A DNA stretch of 64,000 nt, taken from the NCBI GenBank assembly GCA_035236585.1, contig CP141126.1, positions 5,779,001-5,843,000 on the forward strand. The letters run 5' to 3'. Shown in pieces: positions 34,501 to 45,740 of the stretch. The position numbers and the translations under genes are program-made. The stretch is from Warburgia ugandensis (lineage: Eukaryota > Streptophyta > Magnoliopsida > Canellales > Canellaceae). The notes below the pieces were generated by a model that was given only the letters and a program-made list of their open reading frames with translations, was not told where the DNA came from and made no database searches. Numbering within the stretch: position 1 is the first letter of the stretch; each line of letters opens with the position of its first letter.

Positions 34501-37500
34501 TACATACCTGTTAGGGCTAAGTCATGGAATCCTGATAAATCAATCAATGATACCAAAAGCATTTTCATGTTAAATCATATAGAAGTGTGTTTAATTCTCT
34601 TAAAAATCAAATTAAAATAAAAAATAGTATTGCTACGCGTTTGTTAGAAAATGTTCAAATGCAAGAGAAATGTAAGTATGCAAATATTATCAAAATCATC
34701 TATCGAATCAAATTAAAATAATTTTATAATCATTCAAGAGTATCATATTTACTTATTAAATATCAATTGGACATCTCAAAGCATATTCAAATGAATGTAG
34801 TACATCATAATCGTATCAAATCAAATCATAAACAAAACATTTCTTTTATAAACATTTTGACTTGTGAGAAAACCTTGGTTTTTATAATAATTTGTAATTA
34901 AAGACATTTATCATGTATTCCATTATTTGCATGAATTAATTTTATCAAAGCATAGCAAAATCTTAACTTTCCAACATAGCAAATTTAAATCCATCTACCT
35001 TGAATACGAGCTATCCAATCCTTCAAAATACTCAATATGTTCAAATTGTATCAATCAGCATATCTATCAAAACATACGTGCATTATATTGTCATTATCTT
35101 TGTCTCTAATTCTTATTTGTAACTCATTTATATATTGATCTTCATTAAACATGATGATCTTGTGTTTCCTAACCACTAATCATAAATTTATTTCATTTAA
35201 TTATGTCAAGTCATCAAACTTTGGTTTTTGATCATAGATTAACAGTTCAGATCATCTTGTTATATTCTAATATCATCAATCTATGACTTTTAGATTGTTT
35301 ATTTTACATTCTCACACACAAAGTGTCAGAAGTTTGTACGTCAGATCCCCAATCAATATCAGTCCCCATGTATGTCGATGTTGTTCTTTCTTTAACTAGT
35401 TTCCATGTGCTTGCCTTCTATTCCTTCCAAATTTCATTTCCATTTCTCTGCTTCACAAGAAATCCATCACATTTCTTGTTTATGCCTTTCGGGATCTTGA
35501 TGGGTGGATGAGGAAGTCATATCACTTTTTACATAATAACTAGTTTTTGGAACTTGTACCTTTCCGCTCTTCTGTATTCTAGTACTTCTCGGATTGTGAA
35601 AAGGCAGAATACATGATCCCTTTTATTTCTTAGGACCTTGTGTATTTCTCATTTTTTGCGATAGTCATTCCTATCTTATATAAAAGAATCCCATGATCCT
35701 GAACCGATATTAGATCTTACTTGGTATAGCAAAATCCCATTTTTCCGATCTCTCGGATCACTAGAGATTTCTCTTTTGAATTTGAAAAAATATTATCCAG
35801 TTGTGTTTGTGCAAGTACCTGCTTTTACTGTTCCAAGCTTTATTCAGACTGGTGATGGATTATATAATTCTTTGTTTCCAGCTGCATGCTTCTCCAAGAA
35901 TTTATAAGAAGCCTCCACAAAGCAGTTCCTTGGAAGTGTATGACAGTCCCGCCTCCAACTACTTTCTTTACACTCCAGATTATCAGTGGGTGAGAGTAAC
36001 AGATTTTACTCGATCATGTTCTATAGGTCAATCCTCTGCATTATGTTTGGAGCTTCCACACAGGTTCGACCTACCTGATATTGGCAAATCCTTCTTCTAT
36101 TATAAAGAAAATGATGGTCCGTTAGTTCTGGAGAAGGGTTTTTCTTTTTCTTGCAGTTTGGATCTAGTCCCGATTATTGAGCCTCGCCATAAGATTAAAC
36201 TGCCATATAAAATTCTATTTAAGATAAACAGTTTGGTTCAGAATGGGGTCCTTATGGGCCCTACACTTGATGATGACTTCTTTAGATTGGTTGATCCTCG
36301 ACGGACACCCATTACTCTCATAGAACATGCTTTGGAGAGTCTTTTCAATTTAAAAAACTCCTGCTTCAAACCTGCAAAATGGCTACAAGAGAAGTATAGA
36401 AGCTACAAGACGTCAAAGCGCCTTCCTAGATCTACTGCCATTTCATTGGAGCCTGGTTTGGTTTATATTCACAGAGCTCTTGTAACACCTTCTAAAATAT
36501 ATTTTTGCGGTCCGGAAGTTAATATTTCCAATCGTGTGCTACGCAATTATCCTGAAGATATCGATAACTTTCTCCGCGTTTCCTTTGTTGACGAGGAGTG
36601 GGATAAAATTCGGTCTATGGATTTATTTCGAGGAAAAGTTTCCGAGGATGATGAAAAGTATACAGATATTTATAAGAGAATACTTTCTACTCTGAGAAAT
36701 GGCATAGTTATAGGTGATAAGAAGTTTGAATTTCTTGCATTTTCTTCAAGTCAATTAAAGGAAAATTCTGCATGGATGTTTGCTGCAAGAACTGGAGTCA
36801 GTGCTTCTGGTATCCGAAATTGGATGGGCGATTTTAGTGAGATAAGAAACGTTGCAAAATATGCAGCCAGACTGGGTCAATCATTTGGGTCATCAAGAGA
36901 ATCTCTGCATGTTCTTAGGCACGAAGTTGAACCCATTCCTGATGTGGCGATCAGAGTGGATGGAAAGAAGTATGTTTTCTCAGATGGAATTGGAAAAATT
37001 TCTGCTGAATTTGCAAGAAGAGTAGCAAAGAAATGTGACCTTAAAACAATGCCATCTGCTTTCCAAATTAGATATGCTGGTTACAAAGGTGTTGTTGCTG
37101 TTGATCCGCGGTCTTCATTTAAACTATCCTTACGAAAGAGTATGTGCAAGTATAAATGTGAAAACACGAAATTGGATATCTTGGGGTGGAGCAGGTACCA
37201 GCCTTGTTTTCTCAACCGTCAAGTGATCACTCTTTTATCTACACTTGGAATCAAAGATCATGTATTTCAGATGAAGCAGAAAAAAGCAGTAGACGAACTG
37301 GACATGATTCTAACAGATCCAGTAAAGGCAGATGAGGCACTTGATCTCATGTCACCCGGAGAAAACACCAGGGTTCTAAGGGAGATGTTGATGTGTGGTT
37401 ATAGACCTAATTCTGAACCTTTCCTGTCGATGATGTTGCATACCTTTCGGGAATCAAAGCTGTTAGAACTGCGGACTAAAGCACGGATATTTGTTCCACG

Positions 37501-39875
37501 TGGAAGATCAATGATGGGATGCCTGGATGAAACTAGAACTCTGGAATATGGACAGGTATTTGTTAATGTTTCTTGTGGAGGACACAGACAGTTTCACCAT
37601 GGTGGCATCTTTTTGTCCAGAGGAAATGAAACAGAACAGCGTTCTGAAGTGGTAGAGGGCAAAGTAGTTGTTGCTAAAAATCCTTGTCTCCACCCTGGTG
37701 ATGTCAGGGTATTGACAGCTATCGATGTCCCTGCTTTGCGCCATATGGTTGATTGTGTTGTTTTTCCGCAGAAAGGGAAAAGGTCAGACATTTACTTCAC
37801 TTGTATTTTTGGTTTACTTTCTGAAACTTGAACCAATGCAACTCCTTTATGTTATATTATTGTTTCTTATCTTGGAATTTAATAATTTGGCCAAGTAGTT
37901 TTCTGGTTGACCTATACTGCATGTTATGCTGATACATGTCTGCTGCTTATAAGTAATTTACTGATTGTCATTCTTTAGACCGCATCCAAATGAGTGTTCC
38001 GGAAGTGATTTGGATGGAGATATGTACTTCGTGAGCTGGGACCCTGATCTTATTCCACCTGGACGAGTCCCCCCTATGGACTATACTGCTGAACCAACAC
38101 AGATATTGGATCATGATGTTTCCGTTGAGGTATTACTCTTCTAGACTATGACTTATTTGTTATCCTGTTCTACCTCTGGTATTTCCTATTCCACATTAGC
38201 ATTTTCAGTCATGTGCATTCCATGGTTCTCTTGTTAAACTAGTGTTTGATAAAGAATATATCCACTGCCTGGTAGGCTTACATATCTTTGTTAGAAATTT
38301 TATTATTTTGTTGATTTAATATGGTTGCAGTAATTATCTTTTCTTTTTCGCGACACGAATAACCATGACATAAATATAAGTTATGTACCTTTCACATGCT
38401 ATCAGTACGAGAAATAACATAAACAGTAAGCTTCACCGTATGTGTCTTTCCCCTCCAATGTTCCCTTGCTTCCCGTCAAACTGAGGGCCATGAACGTGTG
38501 AGCAGCCTGTTTATGTATGTAGTACTGAAAAAGGGGGCCGGTTTATGCATGAAACATGGAGGGAGGCCTCTACTGATCTCCGCAGACCTTTACTCGTCCC
38601 GTAATAACCACCACTTGTCGGGTTATCCAATTTCATTGACTCGTTTTCCGGTACCTACTAGTTATGTTCTTGCGTTTTGTCAAAACCATGAATGATGTAT
38701 CTTGATTATGGCTGATAATCTTAGGTTAACACTTGCACAGTTGATGCAAGGCAAGGAATATTTGAATCAGCATGTTAGCAGGGTGTCTTGGCAGAGTGTT
38801 GCTGCAAAATAAATAGACGCCTGGTGAATAGAATGGAGCGTAGTACATTTGACTAATGCCTTGGACGTACACTTTGATCGTATCTTCTCTCCCATAAAAA
38901 TGCTTTGAGGGGCTTAAGAGTTTTTGTGAACTCTACTGCATACAGCCAATAATCTGTTACTCATATTTTTCATACATAAATTGGTTTCTTTAGATTTTTC
39001 TCGTGTCCGTTTCTGTGAACAACATGATGCTCTTCGTGATGCAGGAAGTGGAGGAATACTTCACAAACTATATGATAAATGACAGCTTAGGAATCATCTC
39101 AAATGCCCACACTGTATTTGCTGACAGGGAGCCGTTGAAGGCTAATAGCCAGCCCTGTACAGAACTTGCTAAACTATTCTCAATTGCTGTTGACTTTGCC
39201 AAGACTGGCGTTCCTGCTGAAATTCCCCCTGAACTACAGGTCAAGGAATTCCCAGACTTCATGGAAAAGTTGGATAAATCCAACTATATATCAAACGGAG
39301 TGATTGGGAAGCTTTACAGAGCTATCAAAGATCACCCATCACGTGTTGCCTATATAAAGTCGTTCACACGGGATGTAGCAAGACGATCATATGACTCCGA
39401 TATGGAAGTTGACGGTTTTGAGTACTATCTTGATGACGCTTATTACTACAAAGAGCAATATGATTTCAAGTTAGGAAACTTGCTGGAGCATTACGGGATA
39501 AAAAGCGAGGCAGAGCTCCTTAGCGGAAGTATAAAGAAAATGTCGAAGTTACAGACGAAAATCAAAGATCCAGAGACAATCAGTTTGGAAGTAAATTCTT
39601 TAAAGAACGAAGCAAGAAGATGGTTTGATGAGAAATCTAGCGATTCTGATGAGGATGTAGATGATGATGTATATGCCAAGGCATCAGCGTGGTATCATGT
39701 AACTTACCATCCTGATTACTGGGGTTGCTACAATGTGGAAATGAAGAGGGATCACTATATTAGTTTCCCATGGTGTGTCTATGACAAGCTGATCCACATC
39801 AAGAAGAAGAAGAAGCAGATTCAGGAACTGTCAGCCATGGTGCAGAACTTTGGTAGGAACCTGAGGTTTAGTTGA
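31519..39875 (+). CDS. RDR1: RNA-dependent RNA polymerase 1, intact, 4 coding exons
   Basis: Exons: 31519-32055, 35882-37782, 37979-38129, 39045-39875, all GT-AG and in frame, giving 1139 aa (the family is about 1100-1140). The N-terminus (MGSKTKTIQLYGFPISDLTA) starts the RRM-like region of RDR1. The middle has SCSIGQSSALCLELP, SFVDEEWDKIRSMDL, GIVIGDKKFEFLAFSSSQL and VFSDGIGKISAEFARRVAKK. The catalytic DLDGD lies at residues 823-827 (38007-38021) after HPNECSGS, and the C-terminus ends with ASAWYHVTYHPDYWGCYN and related blocks. Family role: it copies single-stranded viral or aberrant RNA into dsRNA for Dicer-like enzymes, amplifying antiviral siRNAs. RDR1 is typically induced by salicylic acid and virus infection. 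The ATG at 31519 is chosen because homology begins there; an upstream in-frame ATG at 31441 lies in the leader intron. The ATG at 35801 lies in intron 1. Assignment to RDR1 rather than RDR2 or RDR6 is strong by sequence pattern. Confidence 0.96.
32056..35881 (+). other. RDR1 intron 1, 3.8 kb, AT-rich
   Basis: Boundaries are ATACAG|GTTTGG and TTTCCAG|CTGCAT. The interior is AT-rich, with an A run at about 32908-32927 and a TA run at about 34096. I recognise no transposon or gene. A stretch at about 35660-35790 is open in a frame different from exon 2 (it reads DLTWYSKIPFFRSLGSLEIS) and looks less AT-biased; I cannot identify it. Confidence 0.8.
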
Positions 39876-42689
39876 AGAAACTTTTTGCTTCTGCAACTCT
39901 TATGAATTTAGATGGTAGTGTATCTATATCTATCTGCCTGGTAGAAAGTATATAGCATATGTAAATATGCTTACCATGAGCATTGTTGCTGCATTAGATG
40001 TACTGGAACTTTTTCTTTCTGAGTTTAAATATGTAATTAGAAGAAATGCAACTGATGGATAATGCTTGAAGCTTGACGATAAGTAAATCTTTGCTTTTTC
40101 TTTGCTTTTGGTGGATGGCAATACCTTCGAAAGTTGCAAGTTTAGGAGTGAGTTAGAAGTCAAAATTGATGATCCAAACCATTTCATCTTTCCAGTTTGG
40201 GGGATGAAAGTGCAAAGCAGAATGAGGGAGTTTTAAGGGTTTATCGAAGTTATTATCGGTTGCCAGCGAAACGGAAAAGAAGTGCTTGCCAATATGAAAT
40301 TAACAGGATATTGGACCCTCATGAGGTGGGGGCCAAAGTGGAGATGCCGTAACCCACGGTCCATGAGTCAAGTATCCAGTTAACCATTTAACTTGCAGCG
40401 CAATTCTTTGCTTGTGCAGATCGAAAACATGAAAAATAGGCTAGGCACCGGAAAAACATCTCAGTTGACTTGTTAAATACACAAGAAAATCCCTTCCGTG
40501 ATCCTAGCCACTCATCTCTGATCAGTGTGTTCGACAGAATTCAAAGTAAAAATACATTGGTTGATCATAACCACCCATCTTCGAGGCCACTTTTTATATA
40601 GGTCCACCACTAGAAAATCCATTAGATGTCGGGAAAAATATTTGGTCCGGAAAGTAAAAAAAAACAGAAAGGTAGCTTTAGCTATCGGAGGGTTACGATC
40701 ATATGATGGAGAAGATTTCTGTTGTTATATAAATTAAAAATGTGCCCAGTGGGTGAATTTTGGAATGGCCAACTGTATGGGCCCACTTGCAAGATTAACT
40801 GTACTTGTTATTGTTGCGCACTAGGGCCCGTAGTTTTAGTAGTCCAATTCATTCAAACTCTTGAAATGCAATACAATCCTAGCCCTCCAGACATTTAATG
40901 CTTTCTACTATCGTTATTTGGACGTTTAAGTGCTGTCCTTAGGATCATCAGGATGCAGATATTTTGGACCGTGCTTGGATGAATGATCCGAATCTTGAAA
41001 AAAATCGGGGCCGCATGAATTCCCAACTGCTCGACGAACCAAATGCGTTCTACGCATAAGGGCCTGTCTGTGGTACCCATTAGGTGGGGTGTTCGAAGCG
41101 CTCTTGGGAGCATGTTTAACATTCGAGAAAAATGAACTCCCAACAGCACTTAATAAACTTTATAGTCCTGGTAGCAGTCAGGACGTGAAAAAAGATCGAG
41201 CCCTCACTTTTTTCATGAAAGGTGACTTTTGTGGGAAGATCTAAGCCGTTCTCTTGTTTAGAATGATTCAAATAGATTGGGTATCAAATTTCAAGACCGT
41301 TGAGTGCTTATAGCTTATTTTAATAGAAGTTAAAAATTACTTCCACTTTTTTTTATTTATAACTTTTTCAGAGATCCAGAACAAATGGTTAGGATGCCCA
41401 AAATTCATTAATTTTTCAAGGGTAACCTATTAACAACGTAAGACATGGATAAAATTACTCATACGGAATATCAAAACCTTCTAGCACTATGGCATACGAA
41501 GTCTCTCACTAAGGTTTGAAGTTATGCATAAGTGAGTGTCTAACAATCAAGAAAAAAAAATTATAGGTATAATAAAAAGTGTATTCGATCTATGTTTTTA
41601 ATATCAGAAGGAGGAAATCAGTATTAATAGATAAGTGAATGTACCAAATGTTGTCCCATGCCAAATGGGGGGGTTGTTTGTGGTGGGAACAAAAATCGTA
41701 GATTAATCTGTTCTTGAATAGTAAAGTTATTCTTTGTAGATGTCCAAGAAAACTAAGAGGCATAGAAAGCAGGTGCTACTAGGCGAAGGCTTTCCTATTA
41801 AGGCATTTACTAGTGCATTGACAAATCACCAACATGCACCCTTAACTAGGGATGCATTGGGTTGGGTTACGTGAGGGGCCCAACCATGCTGACTCGAGAG
41901 GTTCAGGATTAGGGGCAGGTTTTGTATGACCTGAACAGGGCTAGGGCTAGACCTACATTGGGCCAAGGTCAGGTCATGGGCAAGAGTAGAAAAAACTAGG
42001 GCCTCGACTAGATTAGATACCTTATTTGAAACAATATGCAAAAGCATCTGAAAGTAGTCATTACTAGTACCCATGTCTTAAATACCAAAGTACCACTTGT
42101 GCATTAGAAATAAACTCTTTACGTCTGTCCACAAACAGACATGTTCATTCAACTGTGAAGTTCTAATGCACAGAAGAAAATCCTTCTACTATGATACACT
42201 TTTGTTAGTTGAATCTAGTTTTACTATGGATATAATTCATTTGATTTCTAGTTTAACAAGATCCTTTAAAAGAGTTTCTGACCAGATTACGAATCAAAGA
42301 GAGGCCTCTTAAATGTCTCAGTTGTTGATAGTAACTTCAGAAAGGAATGTTTGTTCTCTTCTCAGTTATTGTTTGGTGATAGTCTAACATCACCATGATT
42401 GAAGATTCTACTCTATTTCTTCCACTTATGAACTGATCTCTACAGCAGTTTAACTGTTCCGAGTTGGGTTTTAAATGTCCAAAAGTTTGCTTCTGCCTTT
42501 CTCTTAGCATTCTCTAACCACTCATAGAACTTTGGCATTGATTGTTTCATTCTGTAGATAAGACTGAATCACGCGCCTTCTTCTAGTGTACTAATTAATT
42601 TCCTTTGCATGATTTTCATTCCAGATGTCCCACTTCCCTCTGCATGTGCTATATTGGTAGGGCTCTTTGCGCTTCAGCACTATGGAACG
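39876..42689. other. Spacer between RDR1 and the HAK/KUP pseudogene
   Basis: RDR1 3' UTR and intergenic sequence. Small frames at 39930-40187, 40525-40737, 40895-41149 and 41826-42074 have no family resemblance. Nothing else is recognisable. Confidence 0.5.
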
Positions 42690-44880
42690 CAACAAAATTG
42701 GTTTTTTTTTTGCTCCAATAGTCATCATCTGGGTCCTGTACAATTCCGTTTTTGGTCTGTATAACATCCTTCATTGCAATCCCCCAATTATTCGTGCTCT
42801 TTCCCCAATGCACGAATACAAATATTTGAAGAAGATCGACACCCACAGATGGAGGTCCTTAGGTGGCGTTCTTCTACGCGTAGCTGCTTAGTATATGGAA
42901 GATATTAATCACGACGGAGGCTATGTCTGCAGACCTAGGTCATATCTCTGAGAAATCGATCAAGGTATAGGAGAAAAACAATCAGTTTTTAAAACATCCA
43001 CAGAGATTGTAAAGTTTCGTTATTGTAAAGTTGAAAGCCTACTTAAGACATCTGAACTTGGATGCCACTGTTGCAGATTGTTTTTGGCATTTTGGTTTGT
43101 CCCTGAACTTGTTATATCTTATATGGGTCAAACTGCATTTCTTTCCAACCACAACTCTGAAGCAACTTATCTCAGAGCATCCTTACCCAGTAATTGAGTC
43201 TTTTTCCTGTTTATTTGAATTGATTGTCTACTGTTAGAAGTCTTTGTGAATTGACGTCCTATTTTTTCATCCGTCCGCCAAACATGGAAGTTCAGGATCC
43301 CGCACGTCATGCATTCACAATGCTATCTCTATTTGCTTCAGCCGTAGGTAGTCAAGCAACAATAACTAGAACCTTTTCAATCATAAAGCAGTGACTAGCT
43401 GAGCCTTGGTGCAATGGTAAAGTTTTTGTCGTGTGACTTTGAGGTCATGGGCTCAAGCTGTGAAAACAGCCTCTTGCAAAAATACAAGGTAGAACTGCAT
43501 ACTATAGACCCTAGTAGTCCACCCCTTCCCTGGACCCTGGTAGGCGGGAGCTTCGTGCACCGGGTCTGCCCCTTAGAGCGGTGGCTAGCTCTTGGTTGCT
43601 TTCCAAGAGTGAAAGTAGTGCCCCATTCGGCTAAGATACATGGGCAGGTTTATATGCCAGATGTCAACTGGTTGTTGATGTTCACTTTTCTACCCATCAG
43701 AATTAGTGTTAGAGATGTGGAAGCATTAGAAGAGTAGCTGGTAAACACATCAGCATTTATGACATTTCTTTTGTGATGAGGTTCTTGTAACTATTCACAT
43801 TGAATCTTATTAGTTGCCAAACTGTTTGGATTGGAATGTTTCTGCAGAACTCGCTATAATCACTAGCATGCTAATAACAAGACGCCCGATGCCACTGATT
43901 ATAGGTTTGTCTTGGGAGGAGAATGTATTGATCTCAAGCCTGCTTCTTATCTTCTTTGGGTCCATTGAAGCTGTGTATTTTTTCAGCCTCTATCTCAAGT
44001 TTTCGTAACGCAGAATGGTGTCTAATCTCCCTGGAACTAGTTCTCATGCTAATTAGGCTCGCTTGGCACAACGGCACAATGAAGATGCAGAGTTCGATTT
44101 GCACAACAGAGTCACCATTGAATGGCTCACTAGTCTGGACCAAAGTCGTGGAGTTGCCCGAGCTCCTGGCATTGGGTTCATCTACCCCGATATAGTGAGA
44201 GGCACAGCAGCTTTCTTCTCTCATTTTGTTACAAATTTTTCTGCATTTCATCAGGTTCTCGTTTCCGTATCTTTCAAGTCGGCACCAGTGCCATATGTTC
44301 CACCTAGAAGGCAGTATCTTATTGGCAGGTATGGACCAAAGGAATACGGTGTATATAGGTGCATTGTAGGACGTGGATATTGTGATAGCATTCGAGTCAC
44401 GGACAATTTCGAGTGTCAGAAAATACGAAGGATAAGGGAGTTTGTTTCAGTAGAAAGTAATGATTCTGAATCATTGAGATCACCGGAAGGAAGAATGACT
44501 ATTATTGGAAACCTGGATCAGGGAGGAAATGAGCTGATTCCACAGGATGACAGTGATTGAAATTTGGGAGTTACTGTGCAATATCCGAGTAGTCATCCTT
44601 TGGCAAAGAGAAAGAATGTTAGATTTCTATTGTCTCCAAAAATTTCTCAGATGAGCTCATCCATCAGGGAGGAGTTGCAGGAGTTCGTGGGTGCTAGGGA
44701 GTCTGGAACTGCAGATATCTTGGGCCAGTCTCATTTATCTGTGCGTAAGAGGTCGAACTTTTTGAAAAGATTTATGATGATGACTTAAATTTCCTTGACA
44801 GAAACTGCAGAGAGCCCTCAACGGCACTAGCCATACGACTTGCTGCTTTGGTTGAGGTCGGCATGATGTACTCTATATAG
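42690..44880 (+). pseudogene. HAK/KUP potassium-transporter pseudogene (C-terminal two thirds)
   Basis: Blocks in family order: APIVIIWVLYNSVFGLYNI and YKYLKKIDTHRWRSLGGVLL (about 42710-42880); MSADLGHISEKSIK (about 42924-42965); YMGQTAFLSNHN (about 43122); SLFASAVGSQATITRTFSII (about 43327); LGCFPRVKVVPHSAKIHGQV and MPDVNWLLM (43591-43680); LLIFFGSIEAVYF (about 43950); AQRHNEDAEFDLHNRVTIEW, then YCHIVGRG-like and FSHFVTN blocks (44063-44400); the C-terminal end VGMMYSI-stop at 44880. Intact members carry K+ across the plasma membrane or tonoplast through about 12 membrane helices. Here there are stops (for example TGA at about 43391), frameshifts and a SINE inserted inside an exon at 43401, and the N-terminal third is not found. 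It is clearly non-functional. Confidence 0.9.
43401..43580 (+). mobile_element. Au-type SINE inserted in a HAK/KUP exon
   Basis: It begins GAGCCTTGGTGCAATGGTAA and runs through GACTTTGAGGTCATGGGC, AGCCTCTTGCAAAAATACAA and CCCTTCCCTGGACC to GTGCACCGGGTCTGCCCCTT. GTGACTAGCT (43391-43400) and GTGGCTAGCT (43581-43590) flank it, a 10-bp target-site duplication with one mismatch. Without the insert, the exon reads continuously into LGCFPRVKVV. Confidence 0.92.
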
Positions 44881-45740
44881 AAGCAAGTGAAGTTTTTTTA
44901 CTGCCAGTAATATGAAAATCTAGATTCAGTTCATGGATAGTTTGATTCTTTACTCTGCTGCTCCCCGCACAGAATTGGCTCTGTAATGAAGTATTACCTG
45001 ATGCAGAAGATCATAATTAAAAATTTTACTTCTAGGCCACTTTTACTGCGTCCCTTCTTTTCCAATATGCAGACCATTTTAGCCTTCTCATGCTGCCTAT
45101 TTCTACCTTGATAGGAACCATGGCCATCAAAGGGAAACAGTTGCAAGTTCATTAGATCCTTCAACATTCATCTTCTAATTGTTGTATAATCTATATAGTT
45201 CGGGCGAATTGGCAACGCTTATATAATACAGTTTACAGATCAGTACGGAATAATCCAGCATAATCTCACAGACCAGATTACGTGAGAATTGCCAATAGGG
45301 ATCTAAGGTTTATACATATAATCCAGTTTCTGTGATAATGCGAGATTATCCTTATAATAAGTAAGGAATAATCCGGCATAATGTCATAAACATGATTACA
45401 TAAGCATTGCCAATGGGGGCCTTATTACCATGAAAGATCTTCTTAACGGTATGTTAATGCATGGTTTATTCTGTTTGAATATCAACTAGCGGATGCTTAG
45501 ATTGTGGGATGAGAAGAAATTTCTGATAAAGGTCTGATTTTCAGGCCTGAGTTGTACTGTCCTTGATACACAGACTTCTCTTCACTTGGGTTGTTCAGTT
45601 TTTCGTTTTACAGAATCTAAAACTGGATGCAGCTTTTAGTAGCACTGAACAAGCTTAAGACTTACCTGCCATAGAGACCATATAAACAATTCTGACAAAG
45701 CTATAACTGAATCCTTCTTCTGTACAAAATCTTTCGAGGC
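44881..45740. other. Convergent 3' spacer between the HAK/KUP pseudogene and MACPF
   Basis: 860 bp between two tails. No gene. At about 45190-45420 two similar segments recur with GGAATAATCC(A/G)GCATAAT and GATTACnTnAG(C/A)ATTGCCAAT(A/G)GGG. They are a diverged short duplication, perhaps a small MITE. Confidence 0.45.

Noticed and set aside
37560-37670. An unusual insertion in RDR1 before VVVAKNPCLHPGDV
   Set aside because: Longer loops at this place occur in other plant RDR1 proteins as I recall them, so it is normal variation.
35801-37831. A continuous 676-codon frame that could be taken as a single-exon RDR gene
   Set aside because: Its first 27 codons are intron (acceptor at 35880-35881) and its last codons read into intron 2. 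The real gene needs exon 1 at 31519 and exons 3-4, which carry the DLDGD motif and C-terminus.
44063-44560. A 165-codon frame as an intact small gene
   Set aside because: It is the C-terminal part of a HAK/KUP transporter with stops and frameshifts on both sides, so it is one block of a pseudogene.
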